NCBI RefSeq assembly: GCF_005490785.1
Contig: NZ_CP027295.1
Location: forward strand, 1,860,001-1,924,000
Source of the DNA: Brachybacterium sp. SGAir0954
GTDB taxonomy: Bacteria; Actinomycetota; Actinomycetes; Actinomycetales; Dermabacteraceae
Reading direction: 5' to 3'
DNA: 64,000 bases
Positions 52,320 to 62,985 of this stretch are shown here, in pieces (the stretch's first letter is position 1; every line of letters begins with the position of its first letter). A program made the translations under genes and the position numbers. The notes beneath the pieces were generated by a model. The model had not been told where the DNA came from. It ran no database searches and saw only the letters and a program-made list of their open reading frames with translations.

Positions 52320-52372
52320 GGGTCCGGCACGACGCGCCCACCCGGGCGCAGACGACAGCAACGGGAGCACGT

Positions 52373-55417
<3,045 letters not shown>

Positions 55418-55448
55418 GCAGGGCGCGGGGTCGGTCCCGCCGCTGACG

Positions 55449-55486
55449 ACGAGGCCCGTCCTCCCCTCGGGGAGGACGGGCCTCGT
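55449..55486 (+). terminator. Terminator hairpin after secA
   Basis: Bases 55449-55466 and 55469-55486 are perfect reverse complements (17-bp stem with a CTCG-type tetraloop), followed by TTCTCGTG. It lies 32 bases after the secA stop and before the convergent gene ending at 55506. Confidence 0.9.
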
Positions 55487-55505
55487 TCTCGTGTGCGCCG
55501 CTCGG

Positions 55506-55913
55506 TCAGCCGATCTCGAGGACGGTCACCCGCCAGCCCGTGTGCCGCAGCTCCCAGCGCATGGCGAGGAAGCGGGCGCGGTCGAGGTCGCGGATCACGC
55601 AGCTGGCCTCGACGGTGGTCTCGTTGACGATGCAGGTGTGGACACCGGTGACCTGCATCCGGCGCGAGGGCGTGTGCCCGGTGGAGTCGCGGAGACGCCG
55701 GGTGAGCCGGGCACGCCGCGCGAGCATGGTCGCGACCTCCGGGGTGACCACCCGCGCGAGCGCGTTCTCGGGCCGCATGTCCCGCACGATCTCGACGGCG
55801 AACCGGGCGACGGGCTCGACCATCCGCTCGACGCTGCGGGGGTCCTCCGGGGCGAGCGCCGCGCCGTCCGTGAGCGTGGCGGCGGGCAGGGGTCGCTGGT
55901 CGGTGGTGGTCAT
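55506..55913 (-). CDS. Rv3235-family protein (DUF6459-like)
   Basis: A 135-residue protein with RFAVEIVRDMRPENALARVV near residue 40, then a helix and TGVHTCIVNETTVEASCVIR and FLAMRWELRHTGWRVTVLEI at the end. The fold is probably a small alpha+beta domain with a final beta hairpin, like NTF2-type proteins. I recognise it as the Rv3235 family found near secA in actinobacteria; function unknown. The ATG overlaps the LysM protein stop (ATGA), so both are co-translated. Confidence 0.75.
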   Translation of the reverse strand: MTTTDQRPLPAATLTDGAALAPEDPRSVERMVEPVARFAVEIVRDMRPENALARVVTPEVATMLARRARLTRRLRDSTGHTPSRRMQVTGVHTCIVNETTVEASCVIRDLDRARFLAMRWELRHTGWRVTVLEIG

Positions 55914-56902
55914 GACGACTCCTCGTCGGTCAGGGCGGAGGGCACGGTGAGGACCTGCCCGGGGGTGAGCTGATCGGGATCGGACCCGATCTCATGTCGA
56001 TTGGCCTCGTAGAGAAGGGGCCAGGAGCTGGCGATGTCCTGGGGCGAATCCGCTCCCGGGCCGAGGGCCTCGTCGGTGAGGGTCCACAGCGAGTCCCCGG
56101 CGCCGACGACGATCGTGTGCGGCGGGGTCGTGGCATCGGTGGCGCCGGGGGAATCCGTGGCGTCGGTGGCGTCGGTGGAGTCGGCGCCGTCCGCAGGGTC
56201 GCTCGCACCCTCCGCCGGTGCGGTGGGGTCGGCGGGGACAGGGGCGTCGGAGGGCTCCGGGTCGGCATCGGACGTGTCGTCGCCTTCGTGCGCCTCGTGC
56301 TGGACGGGCGCCTCGTCCTCGGTGGTGCCCGGATCCTGCGAGCTCGGAGCGCTCTCCCAGCCGAGCGGGGGCAGCTCGCCCTCCTCGGTGGGTGCTGCGC
56401 CCCCGGCCTCGCCTCCGCCGTCGGAGGGGGCAGGGTCCACCGGAGCGGTGAGCTCCTGCGCGGCGCCGGCCCCGACGCCCGAGAGGTCGAGGAACCCCGT
56501 CCCCTGGTCCGCGGCGCTCGCGGGACCCAGCACCATCGCGGTCGCGGCGGTGCCGAGAGCGGCGGCGACGGTGATCCGACGCGCCAGCTGGGGAGCGATC
56601 AGACGGAGCGCGCCGAGCAGGGTGCGGCCCAGGGCGGTGGCCGGCCCGGCGACGAGGACGAGCGTGGCGAGGGCCCACACGACCGTGAGGTAGAGGCACA
56701 GCAGGGCGCCGGCGGCCGCGAGCACCAGCAGCACACCGTTCAGGAGCGCCTGCTCCCCGCTGCCGGTGAGGGCCGGCTCGACCAGGGTGCGTGCCGCCGC
56801 CGCCATGGCGAGGGTGCCGGCCGCGGCGAGCACCGCCGTCAGCCCGGTGCGGACGGCTCCCGTCCGTCCCGGTGCCGCCTCGGCGACCTGCGATTCCCCC
56901 AT
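55910..56902 (-). CDS. LysM-domain membrane protein
   Basis: A 330-residue protein. Residues 20-150 contain four hydrophobic segments (TGLTAVLAAAGTLAMAAAAR, LLNGVLLVLAAAGALLCLYL and two more). An acidic, Ala/Asp/Pro-rich stretch (about 165-270) follows, with TDATDATDSPGATDATT low complexity. A C-terminal LysM motif is HTIVVGAGDSLWTLTDEALG to GQVLTVPSAL. LysM normally binds GlcNAc in peptidoglycan, so the tail is probably outside the cell. ATG with GAGGAG upstream; an upstream GTG-type extension into the promoter region is rejected. Confidence 0.8.
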   Translation of the reverse strand: MGESQVAEAAPGRTGAVRTGLTAVLAAAGTLAMAAAARTLVEPALTGSGEQALLNGVLLVLAAAGALLCLYLTVVWALATLVLVAGPATALGRTLLGALRLIAPQLARRITVAAALGTAATAMVLGPASAADQGTGFLDLSGVGAGAAQELTAPVDPAPSDGGGEAGGAAPTEEGELPPLGWESAPSSQDPGTTEDEAPVQHEAHEGDDTSDADPEPSDAPVPADPTAPAEGASDPADGADSTDATDATDSPGATDATTPPHTIVVGAGDSLWTLTDEALGPGADSPQDIASSWPLLYEANRHEIGSDPDQLTPGQVLTVPSALTDEESS

Positions 56903-56981
56903 GGTTCTTCTCCTCTGATGGCCGGTTCCCCTCGACCCGTGCGTTTGATGCCGTTTGGTGTCGATGACGTCGTAGTCCAGG

Positions 56982-57010
56982 AATCTACGGACGGGCGACA
57001 CGGCGCACAA
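56982..57010 (-). promoter_or_regulatory. Promoter of the LysM gene
   Basis: On the minus strand TTGTGC (57010-57005), a 17-base spacer and TAGATT (56987-56982) form a plausible promoter; the leader would be about 73 bases with GAGGAG before the ATG at 56902. Confidence 0.5.
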
Positions 57011-57081
57011 TCGGTCATCGGTACGAAAATCCGGCCCCATCACCGCAGGTCAACAGCACCAAAGGACGAGGGGCGCGTGAT

Positions 57082-57103
57082 CGTTCGTCCCTAGGTACGA
57101 CCG
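57082..57103. promoter_or_regulatory. Imperfect palindrome centred on CCTAGG (possible operator)
   Basis: The 22-base sequence has 9 of 11 symmetric base pairs around CCTAGG (arms CG.TCGT and ACGA.CG). It lies between the divergent LysM and 57230 promoters, about 95-120 bases from each. Confidence 0.45.
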
Positions 57104-57217
57104 GAATGGGTGATGCCTCACGCTCTGAGGGGAACGTCCGTATCGGGTGTCATGGGTGCAGCAGCGGGTACGGTCGCCGTCAGGGACTGACCCGTTCCCG
57201 CCGGGGCGCCGCCTCCG

Positions 57218-57223
57218 TACAGT
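57218..57223 (+). promoter_or_regulatory. -10 element (TACAGT) of a leaderless transcript
   Basis: TACAGT ends exactly 6 bases before the ATG at 57230. No ribosome-binding site is present. Confidence 0.6.
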
Positions 57224-57229
57224 GAGCCC

Positions 57230-57769
57230 ATGCGGTTCGAGCGGATCTTCGAGGACATCGAGGGCCGTCATGCCCACGAGCAGCGGGAGGAGATGCGCGC
57301 CCTCGCCGAGGACCTCACCCGTGCCGAGCGCTCGCAGCTGCTGCTCGCGGACAGGATGCGCGCGGCGATCGGGGCGCAGCTCGTGCTCCATCTCCGCGGC
57401 GGCCGGAGGATCGGCGGCCGCCTCACCGAGGCCACCGACGGATGGGTCCTCCTCACCGAGGGAGGTGCGCGACGGCTCGTCCCGCTGCCCGCCGTGGGCA
57501 TGGTCGAGGGGCTCGGCGCGCGAGCTCGTCCCCGCGCCGAGGGAGCGGCGCCGGAGCAGTCCCTCACCTCAGTGCTGCGCGCGCTCGCGCGGGACCGCGG
57601 AGTGGTCCGGGTGACCACGATCGCGGGAGAGGTGACCGGACGCATCTCGACCGTCGGCGCCGACGCCCTGGACCTGAGGACGGTGCCGACGGGGGAGGCC
57701 GGGGCCGCGTCCGGGCCCGGGTCGATCACCGTCGCGCTCGGCGGCCTGCTCCTGGTCTCCTCGAGCTGA
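57230..57769 (+). CDS. Uncharacterised 179-residue actinobacterial protein
   Basis: I do not recognise a named family. The first 50 residues are charged and helical (RFERIFEDIEGRHAHEQREE, MRALAEDLTRAERSQLLLAD). Two similar beta segments follow: LVLHLRGGRRIGGRLTEATD and VRVTTIAGEVTGRISTVGAD, both with a strand-turn-G-RI/S pattern resembling small barrel (Sm- or PRC-like) folds. The protein lacks signal peptide and cysteines. The ATG is fixed by a leaderless -10. It lies between LysM and HTH genes and ends convergent with the latter. Confidence 0.75.
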   Translation: MRFERIFEDIEGRHAHEQREEMRALAEDLTRAERSQLLLADRMRAAIGAQLVLHLRGGRRIGGRLTEATDGWVLLTEGGARRLVPLPAVGMVEGLGARARPRAEGAAPEQSLTSVLRALARDRGVVRVTTIAGEVTGRISTVGADALDLRTVPTGEAGAASGPGSITVALGGLLLVSSS

Positions 57770-57837
57770 GTGACCCGGCGTCCTTCGGCGTCGCGCGCCT
57801 GAGCTCCGCTCGGATCAGGCCCGCGCCGATGGGCTCG

Positions 57838-57854
57838 GCACCGCTCAGCGGTGC
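57838..57854. terminator. Small hairpin between convergent genes
   Basis: GCACCGC, loop TCA, GCGGTGC: a 7-bp perfect stem whose loop is the stop codon of the HTH gene. A second weaker hairpin (57797-57820) precedes it. Either may terminate the 57230 transcript. Confidence 0.45.
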
Positions 57855-58066
57855 GTGCGCTCCCGCTCCTCCTCGAGCACCCGCTCGGTGGCGGCGTAGC
57901 TGCGCTCGATGTAGGACTCGATCTCGGTCATCTCGACACGCCACTGACCGCGGCCCCCCACCTTGATGGCGCGCAGCTCTCCCGTGCGCACGAGCGCGTA
58001 GGCCTGCGATGCCGAGATCGAGAGCATCTCGGCGACGTCGGTCAGCGGCACGAAACGGGGCTGCAT
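57845..58066 (-). CDS. Small excisionase-type helix-turn-helix protein
   Basis: A 73-residue protein: RFVPLTDVAEMLSISASQAY then ALVRTGELRAIKVGGRGQWR and VEMTEIESYIERSYAATERV. This is the MerR-like winged HTH of excisionase/BldC-type proteins, with a C-terminal charged helix. GGAAGGAG lies before the ATG. No integrase or phage gene is nearby, and this position after secA/LysM is chromosomal in other actinobacteria, so it is probably a regulator or nucleoid-type protein rather than a phage remnant. Confidence 0.85.
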   Translation of the reverse strand: MQPRFVPLTDVAEMLSISASQAYALVRTGELRAIKVGGRGQWRVEMTEIESYIERSYAATERVLEEERERTHR

Positions 58067-58148
58067 CGGCGCTCCTTCCGGCAACGGGGCCTGGCGGGTC
58101 GGACGGTCCGGGACAGTCTCACACCTCCGGCGCCCGGGCGTAGGGGGG

Positions 58149-58197
58149 TTGTGGACGAACGGCCGACGACCCCTCCTCCGCGGCGGGCTGTCCACAA
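58149..58197. promoter_or_regulatory. Inverted repeat with two DnaA-box-like 9-mers
   Basis: TTGTGGAC (58149-58156) and GTCCACAA (58190-58197) are perfect inverted copies 33 bases apart. Each contains a 9-mer matching the actinobacterial DnaA box TTGTCCACA at 8 of 9 positions, in opposite orientation. They lie in the 226-base divergent gap between the HTH and SAF genes. Confidence 0.5.
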
Positions 58198-58235
58198 TCC
58201 GCCGCCCTCCCGGGTAGGCGAGGCGCCGTCTCCCG

Positions 58236-58241
58236 TACTCT
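58236..58241 (+). promoter_or_regulatory. Putative -10 element (TACTCT) of the SAF-CpaE operon
   Basis: TACTCT lies 51 bases before the GTG at 58293 and predicts a leader containing CAGGAGGGGA. Confidence 0.4.
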
Positions 58242-58292
58242 CCCGGCCAGGACCCGGTCGGGAAACGATCGGGCGGAGCGCAGGAGGGGACC

Positions 58293-58928
58293 GTGGGGGC
58301 CAGCACAGGAATGATGAGGCTGCGGCGGCCGCGGTGGAAGGACCCGCGGCTGATCGTCGGCGTGGTGCTCGTCCTCGGCAGCGTGCTCATGGGCGCCCTG
58401 CTGGTCTCCCGTCTCGCCGAGACCACGCCCGTGCTGGTCGCACGCTCCGTGATCGTCCCCGGGCAGGCGCTCGCCCCGGAGGACCTCACCGTCGTCGAGC
58501 TGCGCCTCGGCGAGCAGGACGGCATGTACGTCGGCTCGCTCGAGGCGATCCCCGAGGGCGCGGTCGCCACGCAACCGGTCCGTGCCGGGGAGCTGCTGCC
58601 CGCCGCCGCCGTCGGCCAGAGCGCCGACGTCGACCTGCGGCCCGTGGTGATCCCGGTGGACTCCTCCGTCGCGCAGTCGGTCCAGGCCGGCAGCACCGTC
58701 GAGCTCTGGCACACGGGCGAGGTGGACGAGGGCACCGGCCAGGCCGAGCTGCTCGTCGAGGACGCCGTCGTGAGGACGATCGACGAGGGCAGCACCCTGG
58801 GCATGCGGTCGATGGCCGTCGAGGTGCTCGTGCCGCGGGACGATCTCGCCGGGGTCCTCGAGGTGCTCTCCCGGGAGGAGCGGCTCGACGTCATCGGGGT
58901 GCCGGGTGCCTACGGGGTCGGCACATGA
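58293..58928 (+). CDS. SAF-domain protein (CpaB/RcpC-like)
   Basis: A 211-residue protein with one N-terminal helix (RLIVGVVLVLGSVLMGALLV, about 18-37) and an extracytoplasmic SAF domain (VLVARSVIVPGQALAPEDLT, VATQPVRAGELLPAAAVGQS). The C-terminal half, AGSTVELWHTG to VEVLVPRDDLAGVLEVLSRE, resembles the CpaB second domain. CpaB proteins assemble Flp pili, but no secretin, pilin or TadA gene is in the window. GTG start with CAGGAGGGGA. The stop overlaps the next start (ATGA). Confidence 0.8.
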   Translation: MGASTGMMRLRRPRWKDPRLIVGVVLVLGSVLMGALLVSRLAETTPVLVARSVIVPGQALAPEDLTVVELRLGEQDGMYVGSLEAIPEGAVATQPVRAGELLPAAAVGQSADVDLRPVVIPVDSSVAQSVQAGSTVELWHTGEVDEGTGQAELLVEDAVVRTIDEGSTLGMRSMAVEVLVPRDDLAGVLEVLSREERLDVIGVPGAYGVGT

Positions 58929-60160
58929 TCGACCTGGTGCTGTGCGCCTCGGGCGCCGACGAGGTCCGCATCGTCCACGATCTCGCCCAGGACGGCGATC
59001 ACGACGTCCGGGTGGTGCGCCGCTGCGCCGATCTCGCCGAGACCGCCGCCGTGGTCGGCGCCGGGATCGGGCAGGCGGTCCTGCTGGACCTCTCGGTGCG
59101 CGGGCTCGGCCGGGACGTGCTCGCCGGTCTGCTCGAGCACGTCGCCGTCATCGGGCTGCGTGCGGAGACCGCCCCCGAGCAGACCTCCCTCGGCCTGCGC
59201 CAGGTGGTGGATGCCGGGGCGCCGATCGACGAGATCCTCGCCGCGATCTCCGCCGCGATCGACGGCGAGGAGACCGCGGAGCCCTGGACGCAGGACCCGG
59301 TCCTGGACGACGCCCCCGAGGGCGGCCGCGTGGTCGTGGTCTGGGGGCCGGCGGGCGCCCCGGGACGCTCGACCCTCGCCCTGAACCTCGCCGCGGAGGC
59401 CGCCCGCGCGGGACGCGACACCGTCCTCGTCGACGCGGACACCTACGGTCCGGCGCTCGGCCAGCTGCTCGGCGTGCTCGACGAGGCCCCGGGGATCGTC
59501 GCGGCCTGCCGCGCCTTCGACCGGGACACCCTGGATTCGCGCACGCTCGACGCGCTGCTGCCCGTCGTCCAGCCCCGCCTGCGGCTCCTCAGCGGGATCG
59601 GGGTCCCCTCACGATGGGCGGAGCTGGGACGCAGCTCCCTCGACGGACTCTGGCGGGCGCTGTCCCGCCGGGGTGAGCTCGTGATCGTGGACGTCGCCGC
59701 CCCGCTCGAGGAGGACGAGGAGCTCAGCTACGACACGGCCGCCCCGCAGCGCAACGGGGCGTCGCTCACCGCGATCCAGCGGGCCGACGCCGTCATCGCG
59801 ACCGCGACCGCGGATCCGGTGAGCCTGACCCGGCTGCTGCGTGAGAACGACCGGCTCCGCGACCTGGGCGTGCGCGAGCTCCACGTGGTCGTGAACCGCA
59901 TGGGCTCACCGGTGCCGGGGGATCGGGTGAAGGAGCTCCTCGGCACCCGGATGCCGACGACGAGCCTGCACCTGCTCCCGGACGATCCGGGCGCGTGCCG
60001 CACCGCCGTGTGGGACGGTGCGCTGCTCGCCGAGAGCTCACCGCGCTCACCGCTGCGCCGCGCGCTGCGGGACCTCGCCGCCTCGCCCGCCCTCCAGGGG
60101 GAGGCCCCGAGCACGGGGCCGGCGGAGGAGGCCGCACCGGAGCCCGCCCGGGCCGGATGA
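58925..60160 (+). CDS. CpaE-like ParA/MinD-superfamily protein with altered P-loop
   Basis: A 411-residue protein. A receiver-like N-terminal domain (about 1-110) precedes a MinD-type domain. WGPAGAPGRSTLALNLAAEA at residues 140-159 has Arg148 where the P-loop lysine stands. VLVDADTYGPALGQLLGVLD near 172, VIVDVAAPLEEDEELSYDTA near 255 and LHVVVNRMGSPVPGDRVKE near 318 match the remaining ATPase strands. CpaE localises pilus machinery in other bacteria. Coupled to the SAF gene by ATGA; no other tad genes are here, so its partner is unknown. Confidence 0.82.
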   Translation: MIDLVLCASGADEVRIVHDLAQDGDHDVRVVRRCADLAETAAVVGAGIGQAVLLDLSVRGLGRDVLAGLLEHVAVIGLRAETAPEQTSLGLRQVVDAGAPIDEILAAISAAIDGEETAEPWTQDPVLDDAPEGGRVVVVWGPAGAPGRSTLALNLAAEAARAGRDTVLVDADTYGPALGQLLGVLDEAPGIVAACRAFDRDTLDSRTLDALLPVVQPRLRLLSGIGVPSRWAELGRSSLDGLWRALSRRGELVIVDVAAPLEEDEELSYDTAAPQRNGASLTAIQRADAVIATATADPVSLTRLLRENDRLRDLGVRELHVVVNRMGSPVPGDRVKELLGTRMPTTSLHLLPDDPGACRTAVWDGALLAESSPRSPLRRALRDLAASPALQGEAPSTGPAEEAAPEPARAG

Positions 60161-60172
60161 GAGGATGTCCGC

Positions 60173-60613
60173 ATGAGGATCTTCCTTCCCCTGACCGCCG
60201 AGGACCGCTCCGTGCTGAGCGCCGCGGGCACCCGGATCGAGATCGCCGCGGGTCGCCCGGCCTGGGCGGTCACCGCGCCCGCCCGCGCCGATCGGCCCGG
60301 GGAGGACGAGGAGGATCTCGAGTACGACGCGCTGCAGGACGCGGTGCACGTCGCGCTGTCCGAGGCCGGTCCCACCTCGCGCGGGCTCGTCCTCGCGCTC
60401 GACGTGCCGGACCGTGCGCTCGGCCTCGCCGAGGAGACCGGCGGCGCCTATGGCGCCGTGCTCCTCGAGACGGTCACGTCGTCGCTCGCCGCGGTGCACG
60501 TCACCGAGCTCACGGCGCAGGCCGCTGCCGAGGACGATACCGACCCCGCCCTGCTCTGGTTCGACCCGAGCGAGGGGCGCGAGGCGATCGCCTATCTCGA
60601 CGGGAACGGCTGA
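60173..60613 (+). CDS. DUF6912-family protein
   Basis: A 146-residue protein: RIFLPLTAEDRSVLSAAGTR, then AWAVTAPARADRPGEDEEDL, YDALQDAVHVALSEAG and VVLAL-type strands (RGLVLALDVPD), LETVTSSLAAVHVTE and LLWFDPSEGREAIAYLDG at the end. I recognise it as the small actinobacterial DUF6912 family; function unknown. It follows the CpaE-like gene by 12 bases, but GAGGAT ends 6 bases before the ATG, so an internal leaderless promoter is possible. Confidence 0.75.
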   Translation: MRIFLPLTAEDRSVLSAAGTRIEIAAGRPAWAVTAPARADRPGEDEEDLEYDALQDAVHVALSEAGPTSRGLVLALDVPDRALGLAEETGGAYGAVLLETVTSSLAAVHVTELTAQAAAEDDTDPALLWFDPSEGREAIAYLDGNG

Positions 60614-60659
60614 CCCCTCCGACGACGCCCCGGCCGGGGCCCCGCCCCGGGCCGGACAC

Positions 60660-60696
60660 GACGGCGCCCTCCCCCGTGCAGGGGGAGGGCGCCGTC
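60660..60696. terminator. Bidirectional terminator hairpin
   Basis: GACGGCGCCCTCCCCC, loop GTGCA, GGGGGAGGGCGCCGTC: a 16-bp perfect stem in the 101-base gap between the convergent DUF6912 (+) and DUF2505 (-) genes. Confidence 0.92.
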
Positions 60697-60714
60697 ATGA
60701 TCCGGTGAGCGGGA

Positions 60715-61221
60715 TCAGCGGGTGCGCGAGTCCTGGTACGTGCGCGCGGCGCGCTCCTCGGCCCGCAGGACCTTGGAGACGTACGGGACGGCCGTCTTCT
60801 CGAGCTTGCCGCCGAGCAGCGGTACCTTGACGGTCAGGTCGCCGTCGATGACCACCTGGCTCGTGGCCTCGCCCTGCGGGGTCAGCGCCAGCGCCGCGGT
60901 GAAGGTCGCGGGGGTGCCGGCGACGTCGATCGACATCGTGCCCGTGCGGGCGCCGTCGGCCGCCGGGGCCGACCACACCTGCTCCTCGCGGATCGTGACC
61001 GTCGCACCCACGAAACGGCGGGCCACGTCCGGCACCTTCTCGGTCGTCATGGCGATCTCGGTGCGCACGGTGAAGGCGCCCGCCGAGTCGCCCTCCACCC
61101 GGGACGAGGCCGAGCTCGCGCGGAGCGTCGCGCGCCGCACCTCGGCGTAGGACTCGTCGGCGTACATCGCAGCGGCATCGGCCGCCGAGGCGGGGATCGT
61201 CAGGTTCTCGGAGAGCTTCAC
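60715..61221 (-). CDS. DUF2505-family protein (START-like)
   Basis: A 168-residue protein: KLSENLTIPASAADAAAMYA, DESYAEVRRATLRASSASSR, TEIAMTTEKVPDVARRFVGA and a final helix LEKTAVPYVSKVLRAEERAA. The strand-helix pattern with long C-terminal helix is that of START-like lipid- or ligand-binding proteins, and the opening matches DUF2505, common in actinobacteria. Function unknown. The GTG start at 61221 has GGAAGGA upstream and a TAGGCT -10 (61261-61256) giving a 28-base leader. Confidence 0.82.
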   Translation of the reverse strand: MKLSENLTIPASAADAAAMYADESYAEVRRATLRASSASSRVEGDSAGAFTVRTEIAMTTEKVPDVARRFVGATVTIREEQVWSAPAADGARTGTMSIDVAGTPATFTAALALTPQGEATSQVVIDGDLTVKVPLLGGKLEKTAVPYVSKVLRAEERAARTYQDSRTR

Positions 61222-61255
61222 AGGCGTCCTTCCAGCGGGAACGGGCAACGGCGCC

Positions 61256-61261
61256 AGCCTA
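61256..61261 (-). promoter_or_regulatory. Putative -10 element (TAGGCT) of the DUF2505 gene
   Basis: Minus-strand TAGGCT predicts a start near 61249 and a 28-base leader with GGAAGGA before the GTG at 61221. Divergent from the pdtaS -10 46 bases away. Confidence 0.45.
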
Positions 61262-61306
61262 CGGCAGGCGTCGCGGTCGATTCCCAGGAGCACGGGCCGC
61301 GGCGCC

Positions 61307-61312
61307 TATCCT
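61307..61312 (+). promoter_or_regulatory. -10 element (TATCCT) of leaderless pdtaS
   Basis: TATCCT ends exactly 6 bases before the ATG at 61319, with no ribosome-binding site in between. It selects this ATG over the GTG at 61313. Confidence 0.65.
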
Positions 61313-61318
61313 GTGCTC

Positions 61319-62809
61319 ATGCCGAGCCTGTCCAAGTACCTCTCCGACATCAGCTCCTTCTCCGAGAAGGGCGCCGATTGGCTGCAGCACCTCGTCGGCG
61401 ACTGGAACCTCGTCTCGGACCTCCTGCGGGCGGATCTCGTGCTCTGGGTCCGCGCCGAGGACGGCCCCATGGCCGTCGCCCACTGCCGTCCCGCGACCGG
61501 CTCGACCGTGTACTTCGAGGATCCCGTCGGCGACCGCCTCCCGCGCGGCGCCGATGCGGACCTCGACGCCCTGCTCGACGGGGAGCGCAGTCAGCGCGGC
61601 GTCGTCGTCCTCGAGCGGGAGGGCCGGGAGGCCCGCGGTCTGCTCACCCCGGTCCGCAAGGACGGCCGGACCCTCGCGGTCCTCGCCGTCGAGTCGCCCG
61701 CGCCGACCTCGAACCCCTCCTCGAGCGAGACGCACCAGCAGGAGCTCGGCACCCGCCTGCTGCGGATGATCGAGCACGGCGCCTTCCCGATCGACGGCGC
61801 GCCCATCCCGCCGCGCCGCGGAGCGCCCCGTGTGGGCGACGGCGTCGTGCAGCTCGACGAGAACGGCGTGGTCCAGTGGGCGTCCCCCAACGCGCTCTCC
61901 GCCTTCCACCGCTTCGGCATCGCGGGGGACATGCTCGGCGGCACGCTCGCCGAGACCGCGACGGAGGTGCTCCAGAGCCGCGCACCGGTGGACGAGTCGC
62001 TGCCGCTCGTGCTCATGGGGCGCGCGGCCTGGCGCTCCGACATGCAGGCCCGCGGCGGCACGCTCTCCCTGCGCGCCGTCCCGATCACCGAGCAGGGCGC
62101 CCGCACGGGGGCGATCGTGCTGGTGCGCGACGTGACCGAGCTGCGCCGTCGGGAGCGGGAGCTCATGACGAAGGACGCGACGATCCGCGAGGTCCACCAC
62201 CGGGTGAAGAACAACCTCCAGACCGTCGCCGCGCTGCTGCGCATGCAGTCGCGCCGCATGAAGACCGACGAGGCCCGGGACGCGCTCGCCGAGGCGATGC
62301 GCCGCGTGTCCACGATCGCCCTGGTCCACGAGTCGCTCCTCCAGGGCTCGCAGGAGGCCGTGGTCTTCGACGACGTCATCGACCGCTGCCTGCGGCTCGC
62401 GGTCGACGCGGCGAGCGCGACCGTGCACCGCGAGGGCTCGCCGCGGATCGCGGACAGCCAGGTCGAGGTGCGCACCGAGAAGGTGGGGCGCGTGGGGCAG
62501 ATCCGCGCCGACGAGGCGACCCCGCTCGCGCTCGTCGTCACCGAGCTCGCGACCAACGCCGTCGAGCACGGTCTCTCCGAGACCGGCGGGACGCTCACGA
62601 TCCGCAGCGAGCGCACGGGCGCCCACCTCGTGATCTCCATCGAGGACGACGGTGCGGGGATGGGGACGGCGAAGCCCTCGGGCCTCGGCACGAACATCGC
62701 CCAGACCCTCGTCCAGGGCCAGCTCGGCGGCACGCTCACCTGGCAGAACCTGCCCGACGGCGGCACGAGCGCGGTCATCGACGTGTACCTCGAGCCGATC
62801 GGGCTCTGA
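61319..62809 (+). CDS. pdtaS: Sensor histidine kinase PdtaS
   Basis: A 496-residue cytosolic kinase. An N-terminal GAF domain (DWLQHLVGDWNLVSDLLRAD onward) and a PAS domain (about residues 180-280, GVVQLDENGVVQWASPNALS) lead to the HisKA_2 helix with phosphoacceptor His293/294 in TIREVHHRVKNNLQTVAALL. The ATPase has TELATNAVEHGLSETGGTL, SIEDDGAGMGTAKPSGLGTN and a final strand IDVYLEPIGL. In mycobacteria PdtaS (Rv3220c) signals to the antiterminator PdtaR and lies next to whiB1, as here. PdtaR is not in this window. Confidence 0.94.
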   Translation: MPSLSKYLSDISSFSEKGADWLQHLVGDWNLVSDLLRADLVLWVRAEDGPMAVAHCRPATGSTVYFEDPVGDRLPRGADADLDALLDGERSQRGVVVLEREGREARGLLTPVRKDGRTLAVLAVESPAPTSNPSSSETHQQELGTRLLRMIEHGAFPIDGAPIPPRRGAPRVGDGVVQLDENGVVQWASPNALSAFHRFGIAGDMLGGTLAETATEVLQSRAPVDESLPLVLMGRAAWRSDMQARGGTLSLRAVPITEQGARTGAIVLVRDVTELRRRERELMTKDATIREVHHRVKNNLQTVAALLRMQSRRMKTDEARDALAEAMRRVSTIALVHESLLQGSQEAVVFDDVIDRCLRLAVDAASATVHREGSPRIADSQVEVRTEKVGRVGQIRADEATPLALVVTELATNAVEHGLSETGGTLTIRSERTGAHLVISIEDDGAGMGTAKPSGLGTNIAQTLVQGQLGGTLTWQNLPDGGTSAVIDVYLEPIGL

Positions 62810-62874
62810 GGGAGGGGCCCCGAGCCGCCGGCCCCCGCGGGGCGGGCGGCGAGGGGCCGGGTGCTCCGACGACG

Positions 62875-62907
62875 ACGGCGCGGCCGACGGAGGGTCGGCC
62901 GCGCCGT
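62875..62907. terminator. Bidirectional terminator between pdtaS and whiB1
   Basis: ACGGCGCGGCCGAC, loop GGAGG, GTCGGCCGCGCCGT: a 14-bp perfect stem between the pdtaS stop (62809) and the convergent whiB1 stop (62986). Confidence 0.9.
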
Positions 62908-62985
62908 GGCGGAGCAGGGGTCCCGCGGCGCGCGGGACGAGGCCCTGATCAGGTCAGGGGTGCCGCAGGCGGTGCGGCGGTGCGA

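Larger units (their letters stand above)
56903..57229. promoter_or_regulatory. 327-base divergent intergenic region (LysM gene / 57230 gene), less GC-rich than surroundings
   Basis: Contains a minus-strand promoter for the LysM gene, a 22-base imperfect palindrome (57082-57103) and the leaderless -10 of the gene at 57230. Three GGTACG-type words occur (near 57020, 57095 and 57169). No coding potential is evident. Confidence 0.6.

Noticed and set aside
57845-58066. Prophage or integrative element signalled by the excisionase-type HTH protein
   Set aside because: No integrase, attachment repeat, tRNA gene or composition shift is visible; neighbours are core chromosomal genes.
58149-58197. Chromosomal origin of replication at the DnaA-box-like repeat
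   Set aside because: Only two imperfect boxes and no AT-rich unwinding region or dnaA, dnaN or rpmH genes are present.
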